Translations under genes and position numbers: made by a program | Notes under the pieces: model-generated | Told to the model about the DNA's origin: nothing | The model's database searches: none | Seen by the model: only the letters and a program-made list of their open reading frames with translations | From: Omphiscola glabra | Taxonomy: Eukaryota > Mollusca > Gastropoda > Lymnaeidae | Assembly (NCBI GenBank): GCA_964017045.1 | Contig: OZ024808.1 | Location: forward strand, 24,411,918-24,475,917 | Length of the DNA: 64,000 nt | Direction: 5' to 3' | Shown here: positions 33,900-46,876 of the stretch, one piece after another | Position numbering within the stretch: the stretch's first letter is position 1 | Layout of the letters: each line of letters begins with the position of its first letter

Positions 33900-34093
33900 T
33901 TTATGAACCCCCTGACGGGGATCTAAAGGAATCATGGCATGACCAGTTAAGGTACCTCCTGGCGGGGATCTACATGGATCATGACATGACTAGTTAAGGT
34001 AACTCCTGACAGGGATCTACAGGGATCATTGCATGAGTAGTTAAGGTACATCTTGACGGGGATCTGCCGGGATTATGGTATGACTAGTTAAGG

Positions 34094-34445
34094 CAGGGGT
34101 GGGCAAACTACGTGCCGAATGTGGCCTGAGAACTGATATTTAGCGGCCCTCGAAGGCATTTAGAAACATTAAAAAAATACTCTGTTTTTAAGTTATTGTG
34201 TTGAATTTTACAGAATTTCAGTGTACCGTTATGATTGTTTTATCATTTTGGATCAACTTTCTTTCTAATTTTCTATTTTTTAACAGTCCTTGACTTTTGT
34301 CATGTAATGCTAAAATGTAAATTTACCGATTTTAATTTAGAGAAATGTTTATCGACATGTAAAATTTGGACCAATATACATGCGGCCCCCAAAAAGCTTT
34401 AAATTTGTCAATGTGGACCTACTACAACAAGTTTGCCCACCCTTG
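34094..34445. mobile_element. hAT MITE of a second family (352 bp)
   Basis: Inverted ends CAGGGGTGGGCAAACT and (complement) CAAGGGTGGGCAAACT, subterminal gcggcc text, AT-rich middle. Exact 8-bp duplication AGTTAAGG at 34086-34093 and 34446-34453. It is inserted in a short degenerate array (unit includes tgactagttaaggt) just downstream of receptor 4. No coding frame. Confidence 0.9.
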
Positions 34446-34453
34446 AGTTAAGG

Positions 34454-36689
34454 TGATTCCAAACGGGGTTCTACAGGGATCATGTCATGACTACCTGAAC
34501 AGACTCGTGATCTTTCAGAGAATAAATAAATTTCAGGCGAATTTATTGTTACACTATTTATATACACGTTGAATCTATGTTCGTTAGTTTGTCTTGAACG
34601 TGGCAATGTCTCCGAGCAGCTAAAAATATTAAAACTGTTTTTATTATTAGATTTACGATGGAGACTGTTGAAGGCTAAAAACTCTCTTGGAATTCTATTA
34701 GTTTGAGAACCATTGGCTCCACGAAAGAATAAAGCGCAATACAGATTGGAATGTCCTGTGGTGCTCTTACACGTAATCTAACGATGGCATTTTACACGAA
34801 CACCACCAAGTTGCAATTCGACGCAAGTTTTTTTTCTTTCTTTTTTTTTCGGTAGAGTCGCAGTCATACGTTTTGCATTTTCATATCTTACATCAATGGA
34901 ACAAAATATGTTACGAAGATAATATATATATTATAACTTTCAATACACGCAATACAGTGTATCGGATGTTATTGCGTAATCATATATTTATGATTCGTGG
35001 TTTAATCTTTAATATATATATATATATATACATATGATTGGTAAAACAACGAATAATTTCATTTTTATCAAGAAAAAGAAAATAAATAAAACATTTGGTT
35101 AATAAATCACCAGCGTTAGCCATGAAGATCGGAATCTGGATAGCACGCTGCAGGGGTTGGGCAAACCTATCGCCAACCTACACGAGGGGCGAGTGAACCT
35201 CGTGAGGTTTGCGGTTTTTGTTTTGTCCAATCGAAAACTCTAAGAGGTTTATTTGAAAAATTATTCTCAAAACATTTTTTAAAAAAACACTGAATAATTG
35301 TCGTCTTGCCATATAGAAAAAAAATCAATATAATTACCGGAGTTCAGACGAGATGAAGCTGTTGGGAGTGTGCGCATAATCATCTAATGTTATTGTAGAT
35401 TTAAGAACTGCGACTTAATAATAAAATTTGCGGCCTAAATTTCTGATTAAATTTTTTTTTTTTTTTTTTTAAAGAAAGAAAATGGGTTGAAAAGGTAAAA
35501 ATAAAGGACGATGGGAAATTTAGGCCAAAGGAAGTTAAAGGTGTGGGGTAAACTATTCTAACATGAATCTTGACGAATGGAAACTGGGTGTTTCACAATT
35601 ATGTTTTATGTTTGGAGCGATATCTACAGTGGCTTCGGTCAAGTCAAAATAAAGCTGCACAGATGAGCTGTGCCCTGAGTACAAGATATTAAACAAAAGT
35701 TTCGCAGATTTTTTTTATGAAAAGGAATGTCAAATAGCAAATTGTGTTTAAAATATGATTAAACGGCTAATTTCTTCATTTTATTTAATGGTAGCACTTC
35801 GTGAAATATATAAATATATAGTGACGATTTTTCGTATTCACTCGCCACACCTGTGTCTTTATTGGTAAAAAGAAAAAGGGTTGCCCACCTCTGGCATATT
35901 GAGAGCGAGACATGTCACTTCTAAAAGAAAAGATTGATTCTCATCGCTGATACAGCTTTGTGCAACACGGCGCTTGGAAATAAACACGTAACGTCCATGT
36001 ACAAATGTATATAAAGTGCTAGACAAAGAAAAATATAAACTGGAGAAGACGGGACAGATAGAGAGAGAGAGAGAGATGAACGCGTACGCATACCAGGGGA
36101 GTCAAGCCTAGCGTGGAAAAGGTAACTCTGACAAGCAAGGAACGAAGAGTTATGCGGCATCTTCCGTGGAACGCCGGGCCGGTAGAGGGCCTCAAAGAAT
36201 GGCTGTTATCGCAGACACGGAATAACAGCGGAGCTTCTTCACGGTAATCATTACAGGCAGACAAGGCATCGGGGATAAGCAATGATTGGGGGGGGGGGGA
36301 TCTTCGTGACGGTTCTCAAACTAATTACCCATGGACGGATCACATTCAATACATTGGTGTCGATAAGCTGAGGTATATAACAATATTACTTTAAAAAACT
36401 ATACGTTTCCAATCGGCACATCGATTTGTTTCAGCTGTCACGGAATCCATACAAGGCTTGCAAGCGCTCTGTAACGTTGACGAAATCGTCTCGGCAAAAA
36501 ACAAAGACCAGGCCCTAAACTGTGTGGAGATTGGGAATATGCTGCATTGGGCATCAGCTGGTCTCCACAAAGCACCACCCAGGCTCAGTAGCTGGTGACG
36601 TCACCTCACGAGGAGTCGAGCTTTTTTTTTGTTGTTGTTGTTGTTTTGTATAGCAAGGAAACTAATTAGAAGCCATTGCAACAAAAATA
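34454..36689. other. PHPT1 intron stretch with simple repeats
   Basis: AT-rich; ta-dinucleotide runs near 35010, poly-T near 35450, a g-run at about 36288. No coding frame or named element. Confidence 0.45.
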
Positions 36690-36785
36690 GCATTACGGAA
36701 GGCCAAATCCAACCAGGAGTCAAGATTCTCCAGCGAGAAACGCAGCCGAGACAGCCATTCCAGGATCGGCGTAGGGAGCCATTTG
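36690..36785. repeat. Dispersed repeat pair, copy A
   Basis: About 95 bp alike to 39556-39660 in the same orientation: both have acggaaggccaa, aaccagga, attctcc, gcagtcgaga-type and ccaggat words. Probably fragments of an unidentified transposon. Confidence 0.55.
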
Positions 36786-37651
36786 ATAAAGTGTACGTAT
36801 AATTGTGTATAATTTCACATTTAGAATGGCAATGCTTTTGATACACTAGAAAAACAACGAGTAGTGCACAAAATAAAAAAAGAGAAAATGATATTTGTTA
36901 CCAGGCCCCATCCACCGCGAATAACACAAAATTTTTTGTAAATAATGGACGACTCAGAGTTGCTTCCTTAAATAAGATCGCAGTTTTTTATAACGTAAGG
37001 AAGTGTTCCACGCCTTGAGAATTCAAAGTCAAAATTCTATTTAACATGTGCTTTGATTAACTGTAATTTCCCTTTTTTTTTATTTATTTGGGTCATGGGC
37101 CACTTTTCTTCTACAAAAATGGGGTCACGACTCAAAAAAAAGGATGGGAACCTGTGCTCTAGGATTTCATAAATGATTTCAGCTTTAGTATATATCAACA
37201 AATTTAAGATCCATTCAACGATATGTGTTTTGTTTTTTTTTAAATTATACGTCGGTTATCATAGGGGGGGGGGGGGGGAAGAAATAAAGCATAGCTGATG
37301 CATCGTCAAAGAAAAGTTTCGCTCAAATAAAATCTAGATAAAATATGGATCTTATACCACATCAACACCGTATTCCATACCTAGCTTAAGTTCATCGACA
37401 CCATATATCTCACCTAGCTAAAGCCGGTGAAAACAAATATCTTCTTAAACAACTATCTAACCTTTAGAACACATTTAAACATAATTAATATAGTTGTGAT
37501 ACCTGGGGCTGAGATGTGTCGCTTAAAGTTAACTATGCCCCATATGCAAAAAAGAAAAACGGGATATTTGACTACGGGAGGGAAGTCAGTAATTCTATAT
37601 ATATATATATAATATTGAATAATGTATTATCTTCCATGCTCATGCATATTA

Positions 37652-38400
37652 AATCCATCCATCCCTGTGGCGCTACAGCCCATGTAGGGCTTTGGCCGGC
37701 CTCACTGCTTCCTTCCACTCAGACCATCCATCCATCCCTGTGGCGCTACAGCCCATGTAGGGCTTTGGCCGGCCTCACTGCTTCCTTCCACTCAGACCTA
37801 ACTAATGTTTTTCTTTTCCATGGTTTGATTCCCAGCTGCTGTGGATCTTTTTCAACATCATCCATCCATATAATCCTATAGGTCTGCCTTTGAGACGTTT
37901 TCCTCTGGGGTTTTGGCGATGTTCCCTCTTTACTCCTCTGTCATTTGACATTCCTTCTAAGTGTCCTGCCCAGCGTAGCCTGCCCTTTTTTATTTCTGCA
38001 TTCATCGTGGGATCCTGAGATAGACTTTACAATTCCTTGCTTGGTTCGTATTCTCCATCCATATCCATCCTTTGTGGGTCGATCTATTTGCCGGAGAACT
38101 TTCCTCTCCCATGTGTTTAATAGGTTTCCTGCCGTTTTTGTTAGTCCCCAAGTTTCACTTGCGTTTGTTCCAAATGTTACAACGGTTACAAATGTTACAA
38201 CTGGTCTGATTACAGTTTAATTGTTTTCTTTGTTTCTCTTGTAATGTTTTTACTTTTGAGCATTTTCTGACTATCGACGCATGCGCTGTTTCCGGCCGAT
38301 ACGCTTTCTTTTATTTCTGTTAGTAATTCGTTCCTTTCATTTAAATAAGATCCTAGGTATTTGAATTGATAATGCCCATTAAAGCCATGTAAAAACAACT
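37652..38400 (-). mobile_element. RTE-type LINE relic: ORF2 end plus duplicated 3'UTR
   Basis: Minus-strand pieces read FKYLGSYLNERNELLTEIKE with NITRETKK, then GRLRWAGHLEGMSNDRGVKR followed by LKGRPIGLYGWMM, the typical order at the ORF2 C-terminus of RTE-like LINEs, with frameshifts between. Then a short 3'UTR (gtagcgccacaggga core) present twice in tandem (about 37656-37799), ending in a ggat-type tail as in RTE elements. Confidence 0.7.
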
Positions 38401-38931
38401 GTAAAGCTACATTTAAGGCAAGGTTCGTGACATTAGATAACCATACCAACACACATCATTACACAAATAATTGAATTTACAGTATGCATAAAATGTCTCA
38501 ATGCGTTCGCCACAAACTAACTACACCACAGAGTTTAGCGAAATATTGTATTCAGTACCGGTACATTTTTTAACGACCGCTGACGGGAAATGCCAATGAC
38601 ACGAAATAGAATTGTTAGACCTGATGAAAAGGATTGGGGGGGGGGGGACGATCAGCTAAACCTAATGTTATATCTTATTAAACGGTAAGAACCCAAGACC
38701 AAAGAGAAGGTTATGCGATTGAGAATACGCGAAACAAGCCCACTGCGTTACTCTTCTTTTATCTTGGGAATCTTATTTGGAATTTCGTTGTATCTCTTGG
38801 GTAAGTTTATGCCAATGAGGTCCTTAATATAAGACTATTTTCTGGGAAATTACTCAATTAAAAACTTTCGTCAAAACTATTTAACAATTGTTAACCATCG
38901 GAATACTGATGAGTCTGAGATAATCGCGGGA

Positions 38932-39168
38932 CCATCAGAAGGAGATCAGACAACAGTGAGACCATCAGAAGGAGATCAGACAACAGTGAGACCATCAGAA
39001 GGAGATCAGACAACAGTGAGACCATCAGAAGGAGATCAGACAACAGTGAGACCATCAGAAGGAGATCAGACAACAGTGAGACCATCAGAAGGAGATCAGA
39101 CAACAGTGAGACCATCAGAAGGAGATCAGACAACAGTGAGACCATCAGAAGGCGATCAGAGAATGGTG
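38932..39168. repeat. 30-bp minisatellite, 8 copies
   Basis: Core aaggagatcagacaacagtg followed by agaccatcag. Related to the array at 39905-40425. Confidence 0.96.
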
Positions 39169-39555
39169 TGAATGTTATGGCGTGTGTGTAGGCCTAATGT
39201 TAGCCACCACAACTTTTCTCCCCTTTGTTTTTGTTTTGATACTGACATCACCGATTAAACGTGCTGTGCCACTCTTTTTAGCCACCCCTCCTTTGATTGG
39301 GAAATATATTTTAACGTTCGAATATGTTCTATTCGATCTAAATAATCAGTTTTCTAGACTTTCTTTCCTGTATGAGCTTTCCTAACCGTGGGAAGAGATT
39401 TTTGCTAATTTTCATAGACACTCTTTATACATATATGCGTGCATGAGTGTGTGCAAATCAATATTTGTATTTTTCAAGGATTGTACCTTTTCACTTGCAT
39501 TAAGTCGATAGTTGTCCTTCCGTATATTTAAATTTATATTTTTGCAAGAAAAAGA

Positions 39556-39660
39556 ACAGCACGGAAGGCCAACATTAACCAGGAATCATCATTCTCCTGC
39601 GTGAAATGCAGTCGAGATTGTCACTCCAGGATTGGCCTAGTGAGCCACTCGTCGAAGTGT
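39556..39660. repeat. Dispersed repeat pair, copy B
   Basis: Partner of 36690-36785 (see there); starts cacggaaggccaacatta and ends near gagccactcgtcg. Confidence 0.55.
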
Positions 39661-39904
39661 AGGACTACAATATAGCTACTCCATCGTCTCGTGAAGACGG
39701 AAGGATGCCATACTATATTTTTTTATAGAAATTTAATAGCATAATTAAATTGAATTTCATTAGTATCAATGCCTTTGGTATCATTTTCTTTGTATACTGG
39801 TTTCTAGTCCTTTGTTGCTTATTTTTCATTTACGAGCCAAATCTTAAAATATATAAAATTTACAAAAACCATATCACAGTACGCAAGAGAGACCACCATG
39901 AGGC

Positions 39905-40425
39905 GATCAGAGACCAATAGGAGAATCAGAAGGAGATCAGAGAACAGTAAGATAATCAGGAGGAGATCAGAGAACAGTAAGATAATCAGGAGGAGATCAG
40001 AGAACAGTAAGATAATCAGGAGGAGATCAGAGAACAGTAAGATAATCAGAAGGAGATCAGAGAACAGTAAGATAATCATAAGGAGATCAGAGAACAGTAA
40101 GATAATCAGGAGGAGATCAGAGAACAGTAAGATAATCAGAAGGAGATCAGAGAACAGTAAGATAATCAGGAGGAGATCAGAGAACAGTAAGATAATCAGA
40201 AGGAGATCAGAGAACAGTAAGATAATCAGGAGGAGATCAGAGAACAGTGGGGCAATCAGAAGGAGACAGAGAACAGTGGGGCAATCAGAAGGAGACAGAG
40301 AACAGTGGGGCAATCAGGAGGAGACAGAGAACAGTGGGGCAATCAGAAGGAGACAGAGAACAGTGGGGCAATCAGAGAATAATGACAGAATCAGAAGGAG
40401 ATCAGAGAACCATCATTGAGACCAC
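39905..40425. repeat. 30-bp minisatellite related to the 38.9-kb array
   Basis: Core aggagatcagagaacagtaa followed by gataatcag; the last units are 28 bp (agacagagaacagtgggg). Same period and core as 38932-39168. Confidence 0.95.
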
Positions 40426-40461
40426 CAGACTGAAAGGTCGGTTCCTGCTTCATATATTTAC

Positions 40462-40692
40462 AGGCTCTAGGTAGTGCCAACCCTTTACTGGCTTTAGGTT
40501 GTGCCAACCATTTACAGGCTCTAGGTAGTACCAACCATTTACAGGTTCTAGGTAGTGCTAACCATTTACAGGCTCTAGGTAGTGCCAAACATTTACATGC
40601 TCTAGGTAGTGCCAACCATGTACAGGCTCTAGGTAGTACCAACCATTTACATGCTCTAGGTAGTGCCAGCCATTTACAGGCTCTAGGTAGTG
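40462..40692. repeat. 27-bp minisatellite, about 8 copies
   Basis: Core aggctctaggtagtgccaac followed by catttac. Confidence 0.93.
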
Positions 40693-41889
40693 GCAACCTA
40701 CACAATATTTTATGGGAGAACCCAATGTTTTCGACACTTGAAAGAGAGGAAATCAAAGACCCCGGCAGCCGCGTACGTGTTAGTCTTGTAAGCTGAGACG
40801 CGGCCTGGCCTCAGGTGGATTCCAGGGGAGACGAAGGTCATTCTTCATTTTCACAGCCGTCCTGTGGGTTCTTATTTATATATAGTCTTGCAATTAAACC
40901 GTTGCGTCGCGGACATCGGTCACATAGGAGCCTCCCATGCGATGTTTTCTGCTCAGTAGATACGTTTATTTCATTTGTATGGTATTCAAAATAAACGTGG
41001 CGGCAATGTTCACATTATCTCACCTTATCAACAAGACTAGGGTTTTATTTCTTATCCGATCTTTGTTTAAGTCATCGGGGAAGTTCTTAAAGCTACAACA
41101 ATACGCCAATCAGAGAAATTCTTAAGTCCATCATATGTGTCTAAAAATGCATTAGAGAAGTTCTAAATGCTCAACAATACGCCATCAGAGAAAATCTAAT
41201 ATCCATCAGATGTTTCTAAAATTCATTAGAGAAGTCTAATAATCCATTTTAAAACTCTAAAATGCCCCAAAGTGGTCTGAAATGCACCAGACAAGAAGAC
41301 TTTATCGAACGAATAAGTGCGATGATGTTTCAGTAACAAAGAATCCAGAAACAGTAAACATAATCCAATCGCACCTACTCCGGCTGCGTGTACCCACGCG
41401 CTTAACCCGGACACCTGAGTTGAATGTCATCAAATGGTTACAATGAACGCCAGGTTGGTGTGGAGGAGTGAAGTCCAAGTTGGAAGTTGTTCGTACCTAC
41501 TGCCCCCCCCCCCCCCTTGCCTTGCCTGCACATCGGTTTCAATTGTAGTTTAACTACATGTGTGGGGGGGGGGGGGGGGCTGAGTGCATTCTTGTGTCAT
41601 GGCTGATGCAACTTTTGATATTAAAATCGTAGGTAAGTGGTTAGCTAACATGATGAGAGCCATTCACGCAAAAAAAAAAAAAATTTGTAAAAAATTAAAT
41701 AAAATATTCTTTTTGATAATGAATATACCATAAATTATTAAAATTTAAATACAAACTTTATACTTTGATGATATTTATTGCCTAAGTTTACATGAATCAT
41801 TTGATGATTTTTAGTGGTCCTTATGTTGCTATTGTAAGTTTTCGAGGGGAATAAAATGCAAATATGACAGAGCGTGACATATAATAAAA

Positions 41890-42340
41890 CAGCGAGCCGC
41901 TGAATATGCCAATATTCTAACAACATGCTGAATATGCCAATATTCTACCAACATGCTGAATATGCCAATATTCTAACAACATGCTGAATATGCCAATATT
42001 CTAACAACATGCTGAATATGCCAATATTCTAACAACATGCTGAATATGCCAATATTCTAACAACATGCTGAATATGCCAATATTCTAACAACATGCTGAA
42101 TATGCCAATATTCTAACAACATGCTGAATATGCCAATATTCTAACAACATGCTGAATATGCCAATATTCTAACAACATGCTGAATATGCCAATATTCTAA
42201 CAACATGCTGAATATGCCAATATTCTAACAACATGCTGAATATGCCAATATTCTAACAACATGCTGAATATGCCAATATTCTAACAACATGCTGAATATG
42301 CCAATATTCTAACAACATGCTGAATATGCCAATATTCTAA
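41890..42340. repeat. 28-bp minisatellite, 16 near-identical copies
   Basis: Core tgaatatgccaatattctaa followed by caacatgc. Nearly no divergence, so a recent expansion or homogenised array. Confidence 0.97.
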
Positions 42341-42414
42341 CAGCATTAAATAAGATCAATAACAGTGTAAAAAGCACAGTAATAAAATTATGTATAGTAA
42401 AGAGGCATTTAAAT

Positions 42415-42765
42415 GAACGGGACAATTCTTAAAACGGGTCAGTTCTTAAAACGAGCAAATTCTTAAAACGGGTCAGTTCTTAAAACGAGCAAATTCTTAA
42501 AACGGGTCAGTTCTTAAAACGAGCCAATTCTTAAAACGGGTCAGTTCTTAAAACGAGCAAATTCTTAAAATGGGTCAGTTCTTAAAACGAGCCAATTCTT
42601 AAAACGGGTCAGTTCTTAAAACGAGCCAATTCTTAAAACGGGTCAGTTCTTAAAACGAGCAAATTCTTAAAACGAGCCAATTCTCAAAACGGGCCACTTC
42701 TTAAAACAAGACAATTCTTAAAACGGATCAATTTTTAAAACGAGTCAATTCTTAAAACGAGCAAG
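42415..42765. repeat. 17-bp repeat in alternating dimers
   Basis: Units attcttaaaacgggtca and gttcttaaaacgagcaa alternate, giving a 34-bp dimer. Confidence 0.93.
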
Positions 42766-43194
42766 TAATTAATTTATACAACTAATATTGTCTGATTGCT
42801 GAAGGCAGGTCTCACATCGAAGTAGAACTCAATGAAGTAGGTCTATTGTGATGCTCTATTAAAAAAAATAACAATATTAAAAGTCATAAATTCATTCGCA
42901 CCAAGTGAGGTGATCACGTGCAAATGACCTCTGACCTCCGCATAAGCCCGTTGATGATAAACTCTGACCTCTCCACCTGTTCTTCCCAGGGTATTAACCA
43001 GACAGCTTGTGTGACATATCTGGCACGTGACACTAGTCTCGTAGATTCTCGGGATGATACAGCCGGGCGCTTCCAATACAATAACAGGATTACTTATGTG
43101 ACTCAAACCACTTCAAGATGTCATCTTAGGGATATGGAGACGGACTCCTTGGTGCCAGTGTTGAAGATGGATCCGAATTTAGAAATGGTCGAAG

Positions 43195-43600
43195 ATAGTC
43201 AGATGTCATTTAGCCAGTGTTAAAGATGGATCCAAATTTAGCTAGTGTCAAAGACAGTCAGATCCCATTTATGCAGGGTCGATAATAGCCAGAGGTCATT
43301 TGGCCAGTGTAAAAATAGATCCAAATTTAGTGAAGGTCAAAAATCGTCAGATCTCATCTATTCGGGGTTGAAGTTGAAAATAGATCCACATTTAGCAAAG
43401 GTCGAAGCTAAATATCATTTAGCCAGGGTCGAAGATAGTTAGATCTCCTTAGGGCCTTAGGGTTGAAGATGGCGGCTCCTAATTTAGCCACGGTCGAAGA
43501 TATATGTACAAATTTAGCAAGGGTCGAAAATAGTTAAAAAATAGTCAGATCACAATTAGCCAGGGTCAAAGAGAGATCCCATCAAGTCAGGTTTGGATGT
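43195..43600. repeat. Degenerate array
   Basis: Repeated agccagggtcgaagatag and gatccaaatttagc words without a fixed period. Confidence 0.7.
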
Positions 43601-43714
43601 GGTCTCACATGTTGTAACCTGTAACACGCAGTGCAGCCAGTCTACGGGCCAACGTGTTAACTAATTTTAACAAAACAGCAGGCCATCACACACCCCTCTC
43701 GGCCCACCCCGCTC

Positions 43715-43885
43715 ACAATGAGATATACTTTAGGTCATCACAAGCCCCCCACCCTCAGACCAGCCCGCTCATAATGACATATACTTTAGGTCATCACAAG
43801 CCCCCCACCCTCAGACCAGCCCGCTCATAATGACATATACTTTAGGTCATCACAAGCCCCCCACCCTCAGACCAGCCCTCTCATA
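43715..43885. repeat. 56-bp tandem repeat, 3 copies
   Basis: Core taggtcatcacaagcccccc, then accctcagaccagccc, then atgacatatactt. Confidence 0.93.
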
Positions 43886-44084
43886 CACTTAACAAACGTC
43901 AAACCGTTTTTTTTAAATCTGCTGATTAATCAGATGGCAACATGATGAGTTTACCAGGTACGTTTACACGGGTTCTCACAGGGGCGCACCTGACCCGATT
44001 CTGGGTAGGAATGCCATAACCATAACTAAGCTCTGGCGTGAGGCCATGACTGGGGCTCTGAAGTTCATGCTCCTCAGCTCATGT

Positions 44085-44655
44085 TCGTGACACACTATAC
44101 ATCATGAGTTCGTGACACACTATAAATCATGAGTTCGTGACACAGTATAAATCATGAGTTCGTGACACACTATACATCATGAGTTCGTGACACACTATAT
44201 ATCATGAGTTCGTGACACACTATGAATCATGAGTTCGTGACACACTATACATCATGAGTTCGTGACACACTATATATCATGAGTTCGTGACACACTATAT
44301 ATCATGAGTTCTGACACACTATATATCATGAGTTCGTGACACACTATATATCATGAGTTCGTGACACACTATATATATTATGAATTCGTGACACACTATA
44401 CATCATGACTTCGTACCACGCTATACATCTAGAGTTCGTGGCACGCTATACAACATGAGTTCGTGGCACGCTATACAACATGAGTTCGTGTCACGCTATA
44501 CAACATGAGTTCGTGCCACGCTATACATCATGAGTTCGTGCCACGCTATTTATACATCATGTGTTAGTGACACACTATACATCATGCGTTAGTGACACAC
44601 TATATATCATGCGTTAGTGACACACTATACATCATGCGTTAGTGACACACTATAC
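44085..44655. repeat. 25-bp minisatellite, about 22 copies
   Basis: Core atgagttcgtgacacactat followed by a variable atatc segment; right part changes to gttagtgacacac units. Confidence 0.95.
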
Positions 44656-45070
44656 AAAGACATATTGTGTCGAAAGGTTTTCTCAATCCCATCCCCCTAT
44701 GCATGGTGCGGCTGTGATTTTACGCATTAATCGCAATTTAAAATGTAAAAAAAAAAAAAAATCTACGGAAACCCCAACTGATTGTATATTAAAACACAAA
44801 CAACAGTTATTAAGGTTCCACAGACGACCTCAGACTGAAATTCGCTAACAACTCCAAATTGCCATCGATAGCCTTACAGCACAAAACTTGGATAGGCGTT
44901 CGTTAGGTCTCTGTCTTCTTTATGTCTGACTGGTCTGCCAAAGAAGGGTTCTAGGCGAGACGTCCACACATCTGCTTATCGCATGAAGCTCCACAAACTG
45001 CTGGCTGACATTCAAAATGTGTGACTATCAATCACGGCCGCGAGACCAACAGTGGCGAACCCCACTGGAT

Positions 45071-45248
45071 CAGCGGTTCTCAGCCTGTGGCCAGCGACCC
45101 TTTGGGGGTGAAACAACCCTTACACAGGGGTCGCATAAGACCCTCGGAAAACACATATTTATGAAGTGGAAACGAAAGTAATTTTATGGGTGGGGGTCAC
45201 CACAACTGTATTAAAGGGTCGCGGCATTAGGAACGTTGAGAACCCCTG
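45071..45248 (+). mobile_element. SPIN-like hAT MITE, copy 5
   Basis: Starts CAGCGGTTCTCAGCCTGTGG and ends ACGTTGAGAACCCCTG. Flanks CACTGGAT / CCCTGGAT agree at 7 of 8. Confidence 0.82.
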
Positions 45249-46097
45249 CCCTGGATCAATCTACCGACTAAAGGGGATGACCATCATTGTAAAGCAAACG
45301 GTTTTAAACAACGCCGTTTTAAATCTACGTCTATCTGCATCTTGCAGTAACCGCTACGCAACGCTATTGGAAAGACTCACCAAAGAATGCAGCCACCACA
45401 AACAAGTTCCCAATCCCTGACATTTAACATACTTAAAAGCTCCTGGTATCTTGTCTACTTTGAGCCATGTAACCCCTCCAAACACACACACACACTACTC
45501 ATTTCGAAAGATCCAAGCAACCGCACATACAGTTTTCAGGCCAATAAAAATGATACCGGGAATAAAATGAAATAGAAATAAGTCTACCTCCTGAACACCC
45601 CCCCCCCCCCTTTAGTAAAAACCCCCACATATACACAGAAACCACCTTCAGAACAATTGCAAATGCCAACATTGGAATTCTCACATGGGGATGAAAAATT
45701 CTGTGAAATGTCACAAGCCCCAATCTCACATCCAATCCACCTATGACGTCACACAGGACGAGTGAACTGAGCCTTTAAAAAGCAAAGACGTATGACAACA
45801 TTCATTCTCTTCTGATATTAAATTTTATGGCTTTGGTTACTGCAGTTAATGCCAACAAACGGCAGGAAAATAAAGACCATTTTAAATGGGGGGGGGGGGG
45901 AGGAGGGGGGGGGTTGCTTAACTAACGAATAGGCTGAAATAGCGATGGATACAAAAAAAAAAGGGGGGGGGGCGATTTAGTATTATTTCCTGATTGGGCG
46001 TTTATATTTGACTTCCTTTCCATTCTTCTTTACTTTTTTTCTGTCTGGTTTTTTCGCCCGCTCCTATTTTATCTCTCTTTTTTTAGGCAGGATATAT
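45249..46097. other. Non-coding stretch with G/C homopolymers
   Basis: C-run near 45599, G-runs near 45890-45915 and 45963. No gene or array recognised. Confidence 0.45.
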
Positions 46098-46260
46098 GTA
46101 TATATATATATATATAAATATATATTATGTAAATTTGATTTATATTGGTACTTATTCGTATGTCTTGTTGTACTGATGAAGGCGTGTGCCGAAACGTCTG
46201 CTTATGTGTAATATAAAATTGTTATTAAAGCTTAACATATACTGTTATATTGACACAGAT
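46098..46260 (+). mobile_element. Penelope/retrozyme-like 3' fragment with hammerhead-core-like motif
   Basis: After a TA-rich stretch comes CTGATGA, a short GC stem (aggc, gtgt, gcc), then GAAAC. This is the order of a hammerhead core and is common at the ends of Penelope-like elements. I could not find a convincing stem III/cleavage site, so it may be degenerate. Confidence 0.4.
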
Positions 46261-46377
46261 TGTTCGTGAATATGCATTAGATTGTGTTTTGTCTCTATAC
46301 ATCTGTTCTTTATTATATATATATGTATTTTATGCTAATATCACCATCATGTCTATTTTTTAAATATTTTTATGTAC

Positions 46378-46440
46378 AGCGCGGTGAGCCCAGCCCTAGG
46401 CTGGGGTACAGCGCTATATAAGACAACAAATAATAATAAT
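46378..46440 (+). mobile_element. SINE/LINE 3'-end-like fragment
   Basis: gagcccagccctaggctggg hairpin followed by gtacagcgctatataagac and an AAT-repeat tail, the usual look of a retroposed SINE or LINE 3' end. Family not named. Confidence 0.45.
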
Positions 46441-46876
46441 CAATTTTAAAGCTTTATCGCCGTCCCACACTTTTATAATTAGTTAATTATATCCGAATAC
46501 ACAGTTGTTGAAAAGACAAGCCCCACGCTGGCAATCTACAATAATATATATATAGATATATTGATCAAGCTTCTCAACAGTGTTTGGTTTTTCTGTTTTT
46601 TTTTTAAATTCTGTTATGAATTCAATTTGGCCAAAAAATTGTTTGACTCCGTCACTTGTGTGGCACTCCTGGTGAGCATGGCAGAGCGTCGACCAACACG
46701 TGCACACACCTGACCAGAAATACCTGGCAGGTAGGTCGTTCAAAGATTAGAAATTCCCCATAATCTGTGCACTGCAGGGTCGTTATCAAAGCCACGCTGC
46801 GTTGTTTGAGGATACGCTATTGTATTTGTGGAGCAGTTCACGCAATAGTTGCTGCATACGACTGAACCAGCACCGT

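Noticed and set aside
35150..35215. Possible further hAT element (gcaggggttgggcaaacc)
   Set aside because: Only one end is present; no matching inverted end or duplication could be found.
39819..40419. Frames with ILLFSDLL-type and RRSENSKI-type repeats
   Set aside because: A 30-bp array read in frame on both strands; hydrophobic repeats are accidental.
42985..43180. Possible plus-strand exon after ttcttcccag
   Set aside because: The frame runs into a degenerate repeat and matches nothing I know; no good donor.
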